From Amphiplicatus metriothermophilus (GTDB lineage Bacteria; Pseudomonadota; Alphaproteobacteria; Caulobacterales; Parvularculaceae), in contig NZ_FZQA01000004.1 in NCBI RefSeq assembly GCF_900199215.1, positions 1 to 64,000 on the forward strand: a stretch of 64,000 nt of DNA. The letters are read 5' to 3'. Below are positions 57,367 through 64,000 of the stretch, in pieces; the stretch's first letter is position 1, and each line of letters begins with the position of its first letter. A program made the translations under genes and the position numbers. Under the pieces are notes generated by a model. It had not been told where the DNA came from. It ran no database searches and saw only the letters and a list, made by a program, of their open reading frames with translations.

Positions 57367-58272
57367 ATGAAAAATCTGGGAATTACAGCTGTCTGCGCAG
57401 TCGCGCTGACAGCGGGCGCGCACGCCACCACGATCACCACGGTCGATCCGACCGCTGACCCTTCCGGCACGGCCGCCGCCCTCGCCGCGGCGACTCTTGC
57501 GCCCGGCAGCGGCATTTCAATCATCGCGGGGTCGGAGACCTATGTCGGCGAGCCTGGACAGGGCGGGACATACAGCGATTTCTCGATCTCCAACGGATCG
57601 ACGACGATCGCCCTGGCCCATGACGGCATCGTGCTGACCTCGGGCGACGCAGGCGGAATCCTCGTCGCCGAGAACACCGATCCGTCTTTCGACGGCTCTC
57701 TTGGAACGCCTGGCAACGCCTTGCTGGAAACGCTGACGCCGTCGACGACCTTTGACGCAAACGTCTTGAGCTTCGAGTTCGCCGTCGAACCGGGCATGAC
57801 GTCGGTCTCCGCGAGCTTCGTCTTCGGCACCGATGAATATCCCGATCAGTCAGTAACCGATATTTTCGGCGTTTTCGTCGATGGCGTGAACTATGCGGAG
57901 TTTTCCGACGGTTCTGTGATCAACTTTGAGCTTGGCTCGATATCCGCCGGCTTTTTCAATGACAACGATGTCGGCAGTCTAACGCCTTTCGTCACCAATA
58001 CCGGCGACGCAATTCAGTATGACGGCATCCTCAGCGTGCTGACCGTTACCGGCCTTCTGGATCTATCGCTGACGACGCACATGATCGTCATCGCGATCGC
58101 CGACACCTCCGACACCATTTTCGACTCGGGCGTGTTCTTCGGCGGTCTGATGGCGGGCACCGCCACAGGCGGCGGCATTACGCCTACGCCGGAAATCCCT
58201 CTCCCGGCGGGCGGCCTTCTGATGTTGACCGGCCTAGGCGCGCTGACCTTGCGCGGCTTGCGCAAGATCTGA
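57367..58272 (+). CDS. Exported choice-of-anchor-L protein with IPLPAG C-terminal sorting tail
   Basis: A 301-residue protein; the ATG at 57367 (after ggggaga) gives a signal peptide (MKNLGITAVCAVALTAGAHA). The middle resembles choice-of-anchor L domains: TTIALAHDGIVLTSGDAGGIL, VLSFEFAVEPGMTSVSASFVFGTDEYPDQSVTDIFGVFVDGVNYA. The end is a VPLPA-CTERM/PEP-CTERM-type tail: EIPLPAGGLLMLTGLGAL (motif, hydrophobic helix) then basic RGLRKI. This tail type marks proteins processed by an exosortase-like enzyme and delivered to the surface. It lies between two copies of the lepA 3' end. Confidence 0.78.
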   Translation: MKNLGITAVCAVALTAGAHATTITTVDPTADPSGTAAALAAATLAPGSGISIIAGSETYVGEPGQGGTYSDFSISNGSTTIALAHDGIVLTSGDAGGILVAENTDPSFDGSLGTPGNALLETLTPSTTFDANVLSFEFAVEPGMTSVSASFVFGTDEYPDQSVTDIFGVFVDGVNYAEFSDGSVINFELGSISAGFFNDNDVGSLTPFVTNTGDAIQYDGILSVLTVTGLLDLSLTTHMIVIAIADTSDTIFDSGVFFGGLMAGTATGGGITPTPEIPLPAGGLLMLTGLGALTLRGLRKI

Positions 58273-58307
58273 CACGCCGCCGATGGCGCAGCGCATCATC
58301 TGTACCA

Positions 58308-58335
58308 GCGGCCGTCCTTCGGGCGGCCGCTTTTT
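58308..58335 (+). terminator. Rho-independent terminator
   Basis: Stem gcggccg/cggccgc (58308-58314 with 58324-58330) extended by an inner cc-ttc-gg pairing, followed by ttttt (58331-58335). It lies 36 bp after the anchor-L gene stop and 19 bp before the next ATG. Confidence 0.8.
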
Positions 58336-58353
58336 CAGCTAAGGAGAAACCTC

Positions 58354-58830
58354 ATGGCCGTGAAAAACATGGGTTTGACGCTCGGCGCCGGCGTCGTATT
58401 CGCCGCCATCGCCCTGATCCCAGCCGGCTTGGCGAATTCCAGCGCCGCGTCGACGCCGCTCGCCAAGTCCTGCGCCGTGCTCGACGTTATCGGAACCGAC
58501 CGCACGGACGGCTTGGCGCCGCTGTTCGCCGATCTTGGCGCCCATTGGCCGAAAGAGAACCGCGAAGGTCTTATCAATCGATTGACCGAACTGCTCGGCG
58601 CGCTCGATTTCGCCGGCGGCAATGTTTATCTGCTCAACAAATTCGGCGACGATCTGGAAGAACATCTCGTTCTGCTGCGGCTCGCTGGAGGCGAGGTCGC
58701 GGGAATGCGCCTGCGTTACGAATGGACGCCTGCCGGAATGAAACTGGTCACAGTCAATTTCGAAAGGAAATATCAGGACTATGTTCCGGATGTCGCCGGC
58801 GGATCATTTCAGAAGCTGCCCTGCCTATAA
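58354..58830 (+). CDS. Small exported hypothetical protein
   Basis: A 158-residue protein with a signal-like N-terminus (NMGLTLGAGVVFAAIALIPAGLANS) and a mature part with two Cys (SCAVLDVIGTDRTDGLAPLFADLGAHW and a terminal LPCL) that could form a disulfide. A clear ribosome site (aaggag) precedes the ATG. The sequence LNKFGDDLEEHLVLLRLAGGEVAGMRLRYEW suggests an alpha+beta fold; no family recognised. Bracketed by the lepA repeats. Confidence 0.7.
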   Translation: MAVKNMGLTLGAGVVFAAIALIPAGLANSSAASTPLAKSCAVLDVIGTDRTDGLAPLFADLGAHWPKENREGLINRLTELLGALDFAGGNVYLLNKFGDDLEEHLVLLRLAGGEVAGMRLRYEWTPAGMKLVTVNFERKYQDYVPDVAGGSFQKLPCL

Positions 58831-58860
58831 GCGACAGCAGCGTGTGAGGGTTAAAACTCG

Positions 58861-59103
58861 ATGGTCACCCCACGGCGCATGCTGAAGATCCCGATCCAGG
58901 CGGCCATCGGCGGGCGCGTCATCGCGCGCGAGACGATCAGCGCCCTGAGGAAGGACGTGACCGCGAAGTGCTACGGCGGCGACGTCACGCGCAAGCGCAA
59001 GCTCCTCGAGAAGCAGAAAGAGGGCAAGAAAAAGATGCGCCAGTTCGGCCGCGTCGAAATCCCCCAGGAAGCCTTCATCAAGGCGCTGAAAATGGACGGC
59101 TAA
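58861..59103 (+). pseudogene. Duplicated C-terminal fragment of lepA
   Basis: An 80-codon frame whose residues 8-75 are identical in DNA (58885-59085, 201 bp) to the end of lepA. The first seven codons (MVTPRRML) are unrelated and only by chance give an ATG; no GTPase domain is present, so it cannot work as LepA. The last codons (CTGAAAATGGACGGC) differ slightly from lepA (TTGAAGATGGACAGG). It is either a scar of a tandem duplication or a displaced original 3' end. Confidence 0.9.
58885..59085 (+). repeat. 201-bp direct repeat, copy 2
   Basis: Exact copy of 56980-57180; see the lepA fragment entry. Confidence 0.9.
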
Positions 59104-59143
59104 AAAGTCGCGCTCCTGCAGACGCGAACGAAGAATCTCATCT

Positions 59144-59171
59144 TTGCGAACACTGGACGTTTCGCTAAACT
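59144..59171 (+). promoter_or_regulatory. Candidate promoter for the tandem TonB_C gene
   Basis: ttgcga (59144-59149), 16-bp spacer, taaact (59166-59171), 34 bp upstream of the ATG at 59205; a ggggga ribosome site precedes that ATG. Confidence 0.4.
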
Positions 59172-59204
59172 CTCTTATCTGTCCTCGGCCGAGGGGGAGG
59201 CGAA

Positions 59205-60245
59205 ATGAGGTTTTCTGCGATCATCAGCGCATTGACGCTGGCGGTTCTTCCCGCGCAGGGGGCCCACACGGCGCCGGACGAAACCTCGGCCAAGCCGTTG
59301 CGCCGCGTCGCCCCGGCTTATCCCGCCGCCTGCATGCCTGCGGCAGGCGAACCGGTCGGATCGGCCCAACGCGTCACGATCGCCTACGACGTGTCGGAGG
59401 ACGGTTATCCTCAAAACGTGCGCGTGCGGGAGTCCACCGACCCTTGTTTCGAGGAGGCTGCGGTCGCGTCGGTTCGCGCCTCTTATTTTTCGCCGCGCAA
59501 GATAAGAGGGCGGGCCGCCGAACAGCTGGATATGGAGACGACGTTCCGTTTCGTCCTGAATGAAGAAACGGCGATCGACGATATCGACGCCCGCCCGCTC
59601 GATCGCAAGCCGCCTGATTACCCCGATAAATGCATAAGAAAAGCCCAGTCTAGAGAAAGCGTTTTTATCGAATTCGACGTCACCTCCGAAGGGCGAACCG
59701 ACAACATCCGGGTTGTCGACTCAACCAATGTCTGTTTCGAAAAAGCCGCGCTGAAGGCCGTCGAAGCATGGATTTATCATCCGAAAACCGTCGACGGGAG
59801 GCCCGCGCCGCGACCCGGCGTGCAAACCGCTATCACATTCGAGCTTGTAAATGACGGTTGGGGGAAACCGTCGCCGGCCGCGCGCGCGAAAGTCTGGCGC
59901 CGGCTGGTTTCAATTCAGCAGGACATTCGCAAGAAGCGCTCTGCGGCGGTCGTTCTGGCGGATCTCGCCGATCTGGAAGCCGAATTCGGAAACGAGTTCA
60001 CGCCGACCGAGCTCGTTTCCTTTCATCACTTGCGGGCGAGCGCGCGTCTGGAAAAGGCGGACTACGCCGGCGCGCTGGACGATCTGGAATTTGTTCTGCG
60101 CATCAAACCGCTCGACAAAAAGACCTATCAGGCCATCGAGGATGCCGTCGAACAGCTCAAAACCATCGTCGCCGCGCAGGAAGCCGCTGCAGCTTCGGAG
60201 GAGGCTTTTAAACCGCCGGACGCCGACGCGACGCCGCAGCAGTAG
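59205..60245 (+). CDS. Exported protein with two tandem TonB C-terminal-like domains
   Basis: A 346-residue protein with a signal peptide (MRFSAIISALTLAVLPAQGA). Residues about 30-120 and 130-215 are two TonB_C-like units, each with YP-x-(A/D)-C pattern (RRVAPAYPAACMPAAGE; DRKPPDYPDKCIRKA), a beta-strand (VTIAYDVSEDGYPQNVRVRES; VFIEFDVTSEGRTDNIRVVDS), a (D/N)xCFE(E/K)AA motif and W/Y(F/H)SP(R/K) ending. The C-terminal third is helical with a TPR-like LVSFHHLRASARLEKADYAGALDDLEFVL. No N-terminal TM plus Pro-rich spanner as in classical TonB, so it is not an energy transducer in the normal sense. Confidence 0.75.
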   Translation: MRFSAIISALTLAVLPAQGAHTAPDETSAKPLRRVAPAYPAACMPAAGEPVGSAQRVTIAYDVSEDGYPQNVRVRESTDPCFEEAAVASVRASYFSPRKIRGRAAEQLDMETTFRFVLNEETAIDDIDARPLDRKPPDYPDKCIRKAQSRESVFIEFDVTSEGRTDNIRVVDSTNVCFEKAALKAVEAWIYHPKTVDGRPAPRPGVQTAITFELVNDGWGKPSPAARAKVWRRLVSIQQDIRKKRSAAVVLADLADLEAEFGNEFTPTELVSFHHLRASARLEKADYAGALDDLEFVLRIKPLDKKTYQAIEDAVEQLKTIVAAQEAAAASEEAFKPPDADATPQQ

Positions 60246-60298
60246 TGGGGCAGTCCCGCCGAAATGAACAGCCCCGAAACGGAGCGCCAGACGCCGAC

Positions 60299-60484
60299 AT
60301 GACAAAATCTTCTCTCCTGCTCGCGCTCGGCGGGCCGTGCTGGATCACGGGCATGGCGGCGTTCAGCTTGGCGCGGCTTTTCAATTTCGCTGGCCTCGTC
60401 GATTTGGTCCGCCGCAGCGGCGTCAAACGCCGCGCGGCGGCGGCGGCGCTCGCAGGCGGCGCGTCCGGAAATTCCCGGACATGA
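60299..60484 (+). CDS. Doubtful small hydrophobic frame
   Basis: A 61-codon frame (MTKSSLLLALGGPCWITGMAAF...) with one hydrophobic stretch but an Arg/Ala-rich tail and no good ribosome site. It could be a real small membrane protein or chance. Listed only for completeness. Confidence 0.2.
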   Translation: MTKSSLLLALGGPCWITGMAAFSLARLFNFAGLVDLVRRSGVKRRAAAAALAGGASGNSRT

Positions 60485-60590
60485 CGGCGCGGCCGGCCTG
60501 AGGCAGGCTTTATCCACGTCCTCCGGCGCCGTTCGCGCCCCTTGCAGCCGGCGCATGCGTCTTGCGTCCGCCTCGCGGCGCCGGAGGGTC

Positions 60591-60665
60591 GGCCGTCCCG
60601 CCGCGCGCCCAAGGCGTCAAGAGGCGTTTGGGGGAGCGCCTCGCCCCTCCCGCGGCGGGACGGCC
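60591..60665. repeat. Inverted repeat downstream of nrdB
   Basis: Perfect 15-bp arms ggccgtcccgccgcg (60591-60605) and cgcggcgggacggcc (60651-60665), 45-nt interval. It lies 42 bp after the nrdB stop on the minus strand and could end transcription from either side. The rest of 60485-60706 shows no gene. Confidence 0.6.
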
Positions 60666-60706
60666 ACCTCTCCAGACGGAAGGGGAAGGATTTTCGCCGC
60701 GCCGCG

Positions 60707-61771
60707 TTACTCAGCCGGCTGCGCCGCCGCCTCCAATCGCCGTTTCGCCTGCAGCGCGTCGAAGGCGGCCCACACGCCGTCAGGCCCATGCCATTCGCCG
60801 CGGGTGGCGGCCTTGGAGTACTCGGTCGCACGGGCCTCGAAGAAATTGGCATGCTCGACGCCGTTGAGGATGGCCGTGAGCCAGGGCAGCGGATGTTTTT
60901 CGACGCCGTACACTTTAGGCAGGTCGAGCTGGCCGAGCCGCCAGTCGGCGATGTAGCGGATATATTGCTTGATGTCCTCCGCGGTCATGCCCTCCACCGG
61001 GCCCATCTCAAAGGCGAGATCGATGAACTTGTCTTCGAGCGCCACGACCGTCTTGCAGCAGTCGACGATGTCGTCGGCGACCGCTCGCGTCACGCAGCCC
61101 GTCTCGCGCGCGAAGGCGTGATAGAGCCGGATCATCCCTTCGCAATGCAGGGACTCGTCGCGCACCGACCAGGATACGATCTGGCCCATGCCCTTCATCT
61201 TGTTGAAGCGCGGGAAGTTCATCAGCATCGCGAAGGAGGCGAAAAGCTGCAGCCCCTCGGTGAACGCGCCGAACATGGCGAGGGTGCGCGCGATGTCCTC
61301 ATGCGTGTCGACGCCGAACTTCTGCATGAAGTCGTGCTTGTCGCGCATCGCCTGGTAATCGAGAAAAGCCGAGAACTCCGTTTCCGGCATGCCGATGGTC
61401 TCGAGCAGCAGCGCGTAGGCGGCGATGTGGATCGTCTCCATGTTGGAGAAGGCCGACAGCATCATCTTGATTTCCGTCGGCTTGAACACGCGCGCGTAGC
61501 GCTCCATGTAGTTGTCGTTCACCTCGACGTCGGACTGGGTGAAGAAGCGGAAGATCTGCGTGAGCAGATTGCGCTCGGCGTCCGAGAGCTTGCCCGTCCA
61601 GTCCTTGCAATCCTCCCCGAGCGGCACCTCCTCCGGCATCCAGTGGATCTGCTGCTGGCGCTTCCAGAAGTCATAGGCCCACGGGTAGCGGAACGGCTTG
61701 TAGGCGTAGGACGGCGTCAGCAGGCCGGGCGCAGAACGGGCCGCGGCGGCGATGTCGGAAGCATCGGGCAT
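60707..61771 (-). CDS. nrdB: Ribonucleotide reductase class Ia beta subunit
   Basis: A 354-residue diiron tyrosyl-radical subunit. The metal/radical site is visible as QSDVEVNDNYMERYA, METIHIAAYALLLETIG (Glu112, His115, radical Tyr119 in the same spacing as E. coli Glu115/His118/Tyr122) and SWSVRDESLHCEGMIRLYH. The ATG at 61771 (MPDASDIAAAARSAP) is chosen; the upstream frame is not conserved. It makes dNDPs with NrdA, which is not in the window. The upstream region has a possible NrdR box. Confidence 0.92.
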   Translation of the reverse strand: MPDASDIAAAARSAPGLLTPSYAYKPFRYPWAYDFWKRQQQIHWMPEEVPLGEDCKDWTGKLSDAERNLLTQIFRFFTQSDVEVNDNYMERYARVFKPTEIKMMLSAFSNMETIHIAAYALLLETIGMPETEFSAFLDYQAMRDKHDFMQKFGVDTHEDIARTLAMFGAFTEGLQLFASFAMLMNFPRFNKMKGMGQIVSWSVRDESLHCEGMIRLYHAFARETGCVTRAVADDIVDCCKTVVALEDKFIDLAFEMGPVEGMTAEDIKQYIRYIADWRLGQLDLPKVYGVEKHPLPWLTAILNGVEHANFFEARATEYSKAATRGEWHGPDGVWAAFDALQAKRRLEAAAQPAE

Positions 61772-61840
61772 AGGGCGCTGATCCTTGCGTGATTCGAGAC
61801 ATCGGGAGCTGGAGGCCAAGGTTCAGGCTCGGCCCAATGG

Positions 61841-61856
61841 GCACAATATCCTGTAA
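61841..61856 (-). promoter_or_regulatory. Possible NrdR box upstream of nrdB
   Basis: gcacaatatcctgtaa matches 11 of 16 positions of a typical NrdR box (acacaatatattgtgt), 70 bp before the nrdB start. A second, weaker site (about 61877-61892) has a spacing of 36 bp that does not fit the usual paired arrangement, so confidence is low. Confidence 0.3.
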
Positions 61857-61904
61857 CTTTAACCGCTCCAAGCCCAACTTGCTGTATTGGGGAAGAATCC
61901 CAGA

Positions 61905-61929
61905 CTGCGCCCGAAGCGTACGGGCGCAG
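61905..61929 (-). terminator. Hairpin after the small unlisted gene
   Basis: Perfect 9-bp stem ctgcgcccg/cgggcgcag with 7-nt loop, starting 9 bp after the stop of the 39-codon frame (minus strand) and followed by a moderately T-rich stretch. It may end that transcript before nrdB. Confidence 0.5.
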
Positions 61930-61937
61930 CAGACGCG

Positions 61938-62057
61938 TCAGTCTCCCGCAACGGGCGCTCCCGGCTTGCCGTCCGCTGTGAACGCCTTGCCGAATTGCGA
62001 CTTCAGGAAGCCGAAGAACCATGTTCTCCTTCGCGCCGAATCTCTTGATTCGCTCAT
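61938..62057 (-). CDS. Putative 39-residue small protein
   Basis: A short frame beginning at ATG 62057 with a good ribosome site (gagg, 8 bp before the start) and ending at TGA 61938. The product starts MSESRDSARRRTWFFGFLKS and ends with FTADGKPGAPVAGD: a basic N-terminus, an aromatic/hydrophobic core and a polar tail. It fills the nrdB-oxygenase gap, is followed by a clean hairpin and looks more protein-like than random. No family is known to me. It is too short for most gene finders. Confidence 0.45.
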   Translation of the reverse strand: MSESRDSARRRTWFFGFLKSQFGKAFTADGKPGAPVAGD

Positions 62058-62096
62058 GAGCTTTTCCTCGCTCTGCGTCGCTTAAATCCGTCTGCC

Positions 62097-62846
62097 ATGT
62101 CCCGCCCGTCTCCGTTTCGGCTCAACCAGGCGCTTGATCTCACGCCGTGGCGGGAGAGGATGGCCGCGCGCGGCCGCGCGCAGATCCCTGACGTCCTCGA
62201 ACCTGACGCGGCCAAACGGATCCTGACGAGGCTGGAGATGGCGCCGCGCTGGAATCTGGCGGCCGACTGCGCCGGCCGCCATGTCGATCTCGACGCCAAG
62301 GGCATGGAGGCCCGTCCCGCCAAAGACCGAGCGCAATTCATGGCGCTTGTGCATGAGCAGGCGCGCGACGGTTTCGGCTATCTTTTCAATAATATCCCGA
62401 TCTATGACATCTATCACAATCGCAAGACGCAAAGTCATCCGCTTAACGAAGTTTACGAGCTTCTCAACAGCGCGCCAATGCTGGAGCTTGCGCGCCATGT
62501 CACCGGCTGCGATGACATCGGCTTCGCGGACGCGCAGGCGACCCGCTACCTGCCCGGACACTTTCTCACGGAACACGACGATAATGTCGCCGGCAAGAAT
62601 CGTCGCGCGGCCTATGTGCTCAGTCTAACGGCGAAATGGAGACCTGATTGGGGAGGCCTCACGCTGTTCCTTGATGAACACGGATGCGTCGAGGAGGCCT
62701 TTGCGCCGAAATTCAACACGCTGAGCATTTTCCTTGTGCCGCAACGTCATGCAGTGAGCGTCGTGGCGCCCTTCGCGGGCGGAGCGCGGTATTCGATCAC
62801 CGGCTGGTTCCGCGCCGGCGAGGATCCGCTTTTGCGACGGGCGTGA
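62097..62846 (+). CDS. 2OG-Fe(II) oxygenase (prolyl-4-hydroxylase-like)
   Basis: A 249-residue double-stranded beta-helix dioxygenase. The iron ligands are His160 and Asp162 (FLTEHDDNVAG) and His218 (PQRHAVSVVAPF); Arg231 (GGARYSITGWF) is the 2-oxoglutarate-binding residue. FNNIPIYDIYHNR and LSLTAKWRPDWGGLTLFLDE are typical of the P4H/Tpa1-like group. Such enzymes hydroxylate proteins or small molecules; the substrate is unknown. It is convergent with the HlyD gene (16-bp gap). Confidence 0.85.
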   Translation: MSRPSPFRLNQALDLTPWRERMAARGRAQIPDVLEPDAAKRILTRLEMAPRWNLAADCAGRHVDLDAKGMEARPAKDRAQFMALVHEQARDGFGYLFNNIPIYDIYHNRKTQSHPLNEVYELLNSAPMLELARHVTGCDDIGFADAQATRYLPGHFLTEHDDNVAGKNRRAAYVLSLTAKWRPDWGGLTLFLDEHGCVEEAFAPKFNTLSIFLVPQRHAVSVVAPFAGGARYSITGWFRAGEDPLLRRA

Positions 62847-62862
62847 GCTTGCAGCGCAGGCG

Positions 62863-64000
62863 TTATTGTTCTCGCAAAGCCTTGGATTGAACGTCTGCGA
62901 CCGGCTTTAACAGATAGGCCAGCACCGTGCGCTTGCCGTTCAGGATGTCCACTTCGGCGGCCATGCCCGGCAGAATTCTGAGCTCGCCGTCCCGCGTCGT
63001 CATGACGTTGCTGTCGGTGCGCACCTTGATCAGGTAATAGCGCTCGCCCTTTTCCTCGTCGGCGATGGCGTCGGGGCTGATATGTTCGATGCGGCCCTTG
63101 AGCGCGCCGTAGCGGGAAGAATCATAAGCCGTCAGGCGCACGCGCGCCTCCTGTCCGATGCGCAGAAAACCAATATCGGCCGGCTTGATTCGCGCCTCGA
63201 CCAGCAGAGTGTCCTCCGACGGCACGATCTCGACGATGGTCTGGCCCGGCTGCACGACGCCGCCGATCGTGGAGACCAGCACGCGGTTGACCACGCCGCC
63301 GATAGGCGCCCTCACGTCGGTGCGCGCCACCCTGTCTTCGAGGGCGGGAAGGCCGCCGGACAGTTCGGCGAGTTCTGCCTTCGCCTTGGCGAGTTCGTCG
63401 GCGGCTGCGGCGGAGAAACCGCTTTCGATGCGGAGGAGTTGATTGCGCGCCTCGCCCACTTCGAGCGCGGCGCGCTCGACGGCGATCTGGGCTCGCTTGA
63501 GCTCGCTGCGCGCCGTCGCTTCCCGCTGACGGGCGCGCAGGCGCTCCATCTGCGGCTCGATGCCCTTTTCCACAAGCGCGTCCATCATCTGCGCTTCTTC
63601 GGCCGCCAGCTTCAGCGCTTCGCGCGCGTATTTCTCGGCGGCTTTCGCGTCTTCAAGCGCCTGTTCGCGCTGTGCGAGCTTGGCCTGCTCCACCTCGAGC
63701 GCGGCCGCGCGTTCGGCCCGACGCGCCGCGTAGAGCGCCTGTTCGTCGGCCGCGACGTCGGGCGCGGCGCGCGCGATGTCAGGCGGAACGACGAAAGGCC
63801 CGCCGGCGACTTCCGCTTCGAGACGGCGCACGCGGGCGGCGAGCGCATGATAGCCCTCCCGGCCTTTCAGGAACTCGGCGTTGAACTGGGTGGGATCGAG
63901 CCGGACGAGCACCTGGCCGGCTTTCACTTCATCCCCGGCGGCGACAAGAATCTCTTTGATGATGCCGCCTTCGAGATACTGCACCTCCTGAAGCTGGTTC
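62863..64000 (-). CDS. HlyD-family type I secretion membrane-fusion protein, 5' end outside window
   Basis: The C-terminal 379 codons of a type I secretion adaptor. The visible start (QLQEVQYLEGGIIKEILVAAGDEV) is the lipoyl/barrel-sandwich half-motif that normally follows an N-terminal TM, so the 5' part and TM are beyond the right edge. Residues about 75-215 form a long coiled coil (AALEVEQAKLAQREQALEDAKAAEKYAREAL). The second half-motif is TDVRAPIGGVVNRVLVSTIGGVVQPGQTIVEIVP, and the C-terminal part is ITYDSSRYGALKGRIEHISPDA-like with ILPGMAAEVDILNGKRTVLAYLLKPV. It would join an ABC exporter (PrtD/HlyB type) to an outer-membrane channel; those genes are expected just outside. Confidence 0.92.
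   Translation of the reverse strand, partial: NQLQEVQYLEGGIIKEILVAAGDEVKAGQVLVRLDPTQFNAEFLKGREGYHALAARVRRLEAEVAGGPFVVPPDIARAAPDVAADEQALYAARRAERAAALEVEQAKLAQREQALEDAKAAEKYAREALKLAAEEAQMMDALVEKGIEPQMERLRARQREATARSELKRAQIAVERAALEVGEARNQLLRIESGFSAAAADELAKAKAELAELSGGLPALEDRVARTDVRAPIGGVVNRVLVSTIGGVVQPGQTIVEIVPSEDTLLVEARIKPADIGFLRIGQEARVRLTAYDSSRYGALKGRIEHISPDAIADEEKGERYYLIKVRTDSNVMTTRDGELRILPGMAAEVDILNGKRTVLAYLLKPVADVQSKALREQ

Noticed and set aside
58861-59103. A functional small ribosome-associated gene
   Set aside because: Except for seven leading codons it is an exact piece of the lepA end and lacks the GTPase and other domains.
61877-61892. A second NrdR box upstream of nrdB
   Set aside because: Only 9 of 16 positions fit and the 36-bp spacing from the first site is out of phase with known pairs.

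Overview
The window is a GC-rich chromosomal segment of an alphaproteobacterium. Supporting signs are a split hopanoid (hpn) cluster, an arginine succinyltransferase (AST) catabolic block, an IalB-family protein, TamA/TamB, a class Ia NrdB and a protein with an IPLPAG C-terminal sorting tail. This mix fits free-living, probably marine, Parvularculales/Caulobacterales-type heterotrophs, but no rRNA is present and the genus is not determined.

Layout. (1) 1-4254 is an accessory island of nested IS3 and IS5 pieces. It encloses an AT-richer cassette (851-2712) of a multi-TM protein, a DUF4760-like membrane protein with an apparent nonsense codon, and a circularly permuted YpsA-type SLOG protein; this is the best candidate for an undescribed conflict/signalling system. 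(2) 4251-14251 is a carbohydrate locus: a GntP transporter and a GH3 beta-glucosidase fused to an SMP-30/gluconolactonase domain on the minus strand, divergent from a GH9 cellulase-type enzyme and a GH97 enzyme on the plus strand. (3) 14280-19808 holds astB, a small membrane protein, astD, astA and an M20 hydrolase that may replace AstE. (4) 20029-35147 is the hopanoid region: hpnN, hpnM, an ABC exporter, ispA, ispH, hpnH, hpnG, hpnE, hpnD, hpnC, hpnB, a DUF4282 protein and hpnA. The squalene-hopene cyclase gene (hpnF/shc) is absent from the window.

(5) hpnA is the last gene of an overlapping three-gene unit with a sulfotransferase and a propeller lipoprotein (34170-37373). (6) 37541-43098 is tamA-tamB. 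(7) 43104-49066 encodes a large unclassified secreted protein, an aldehyde dehydrogenase, a diheme cytochrome lipoprotein and a parallel beta-helix lipoprotein. (8) tRNA-Arg(CCG) is followed by a TraB/GumN protein, acnA, an IalB protein, a polytopic protein, mscL and lepA. (9) The 3' end of lepA is repeated exactly (201 bp) 1.9 kb downstream, bracketing a choice-of-anchor-L/IPLPAG-tail gene and a small secreted protein. (10) The right end has a tandem TonB_C protein, nrdB, an unlisted 39-codon gene, a 2OG-Fe(II) oxygenase and a HlyD-type secretion adaptor cut by the window edge.

Working together: ispA/ispH supply and extend isoprenoid precursors, HpnC/D/E make squalene, HpnH/G/B/A elaborate the side chain after the missing cyclase, and HpnN/HpnM move hopanoids toward the outer membrane, where TamA/TamB also act. 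The GH enzymes, the lactonase domain and GntP suggest extracytoplasmic glucan breakdown with uptake of an aldonate.
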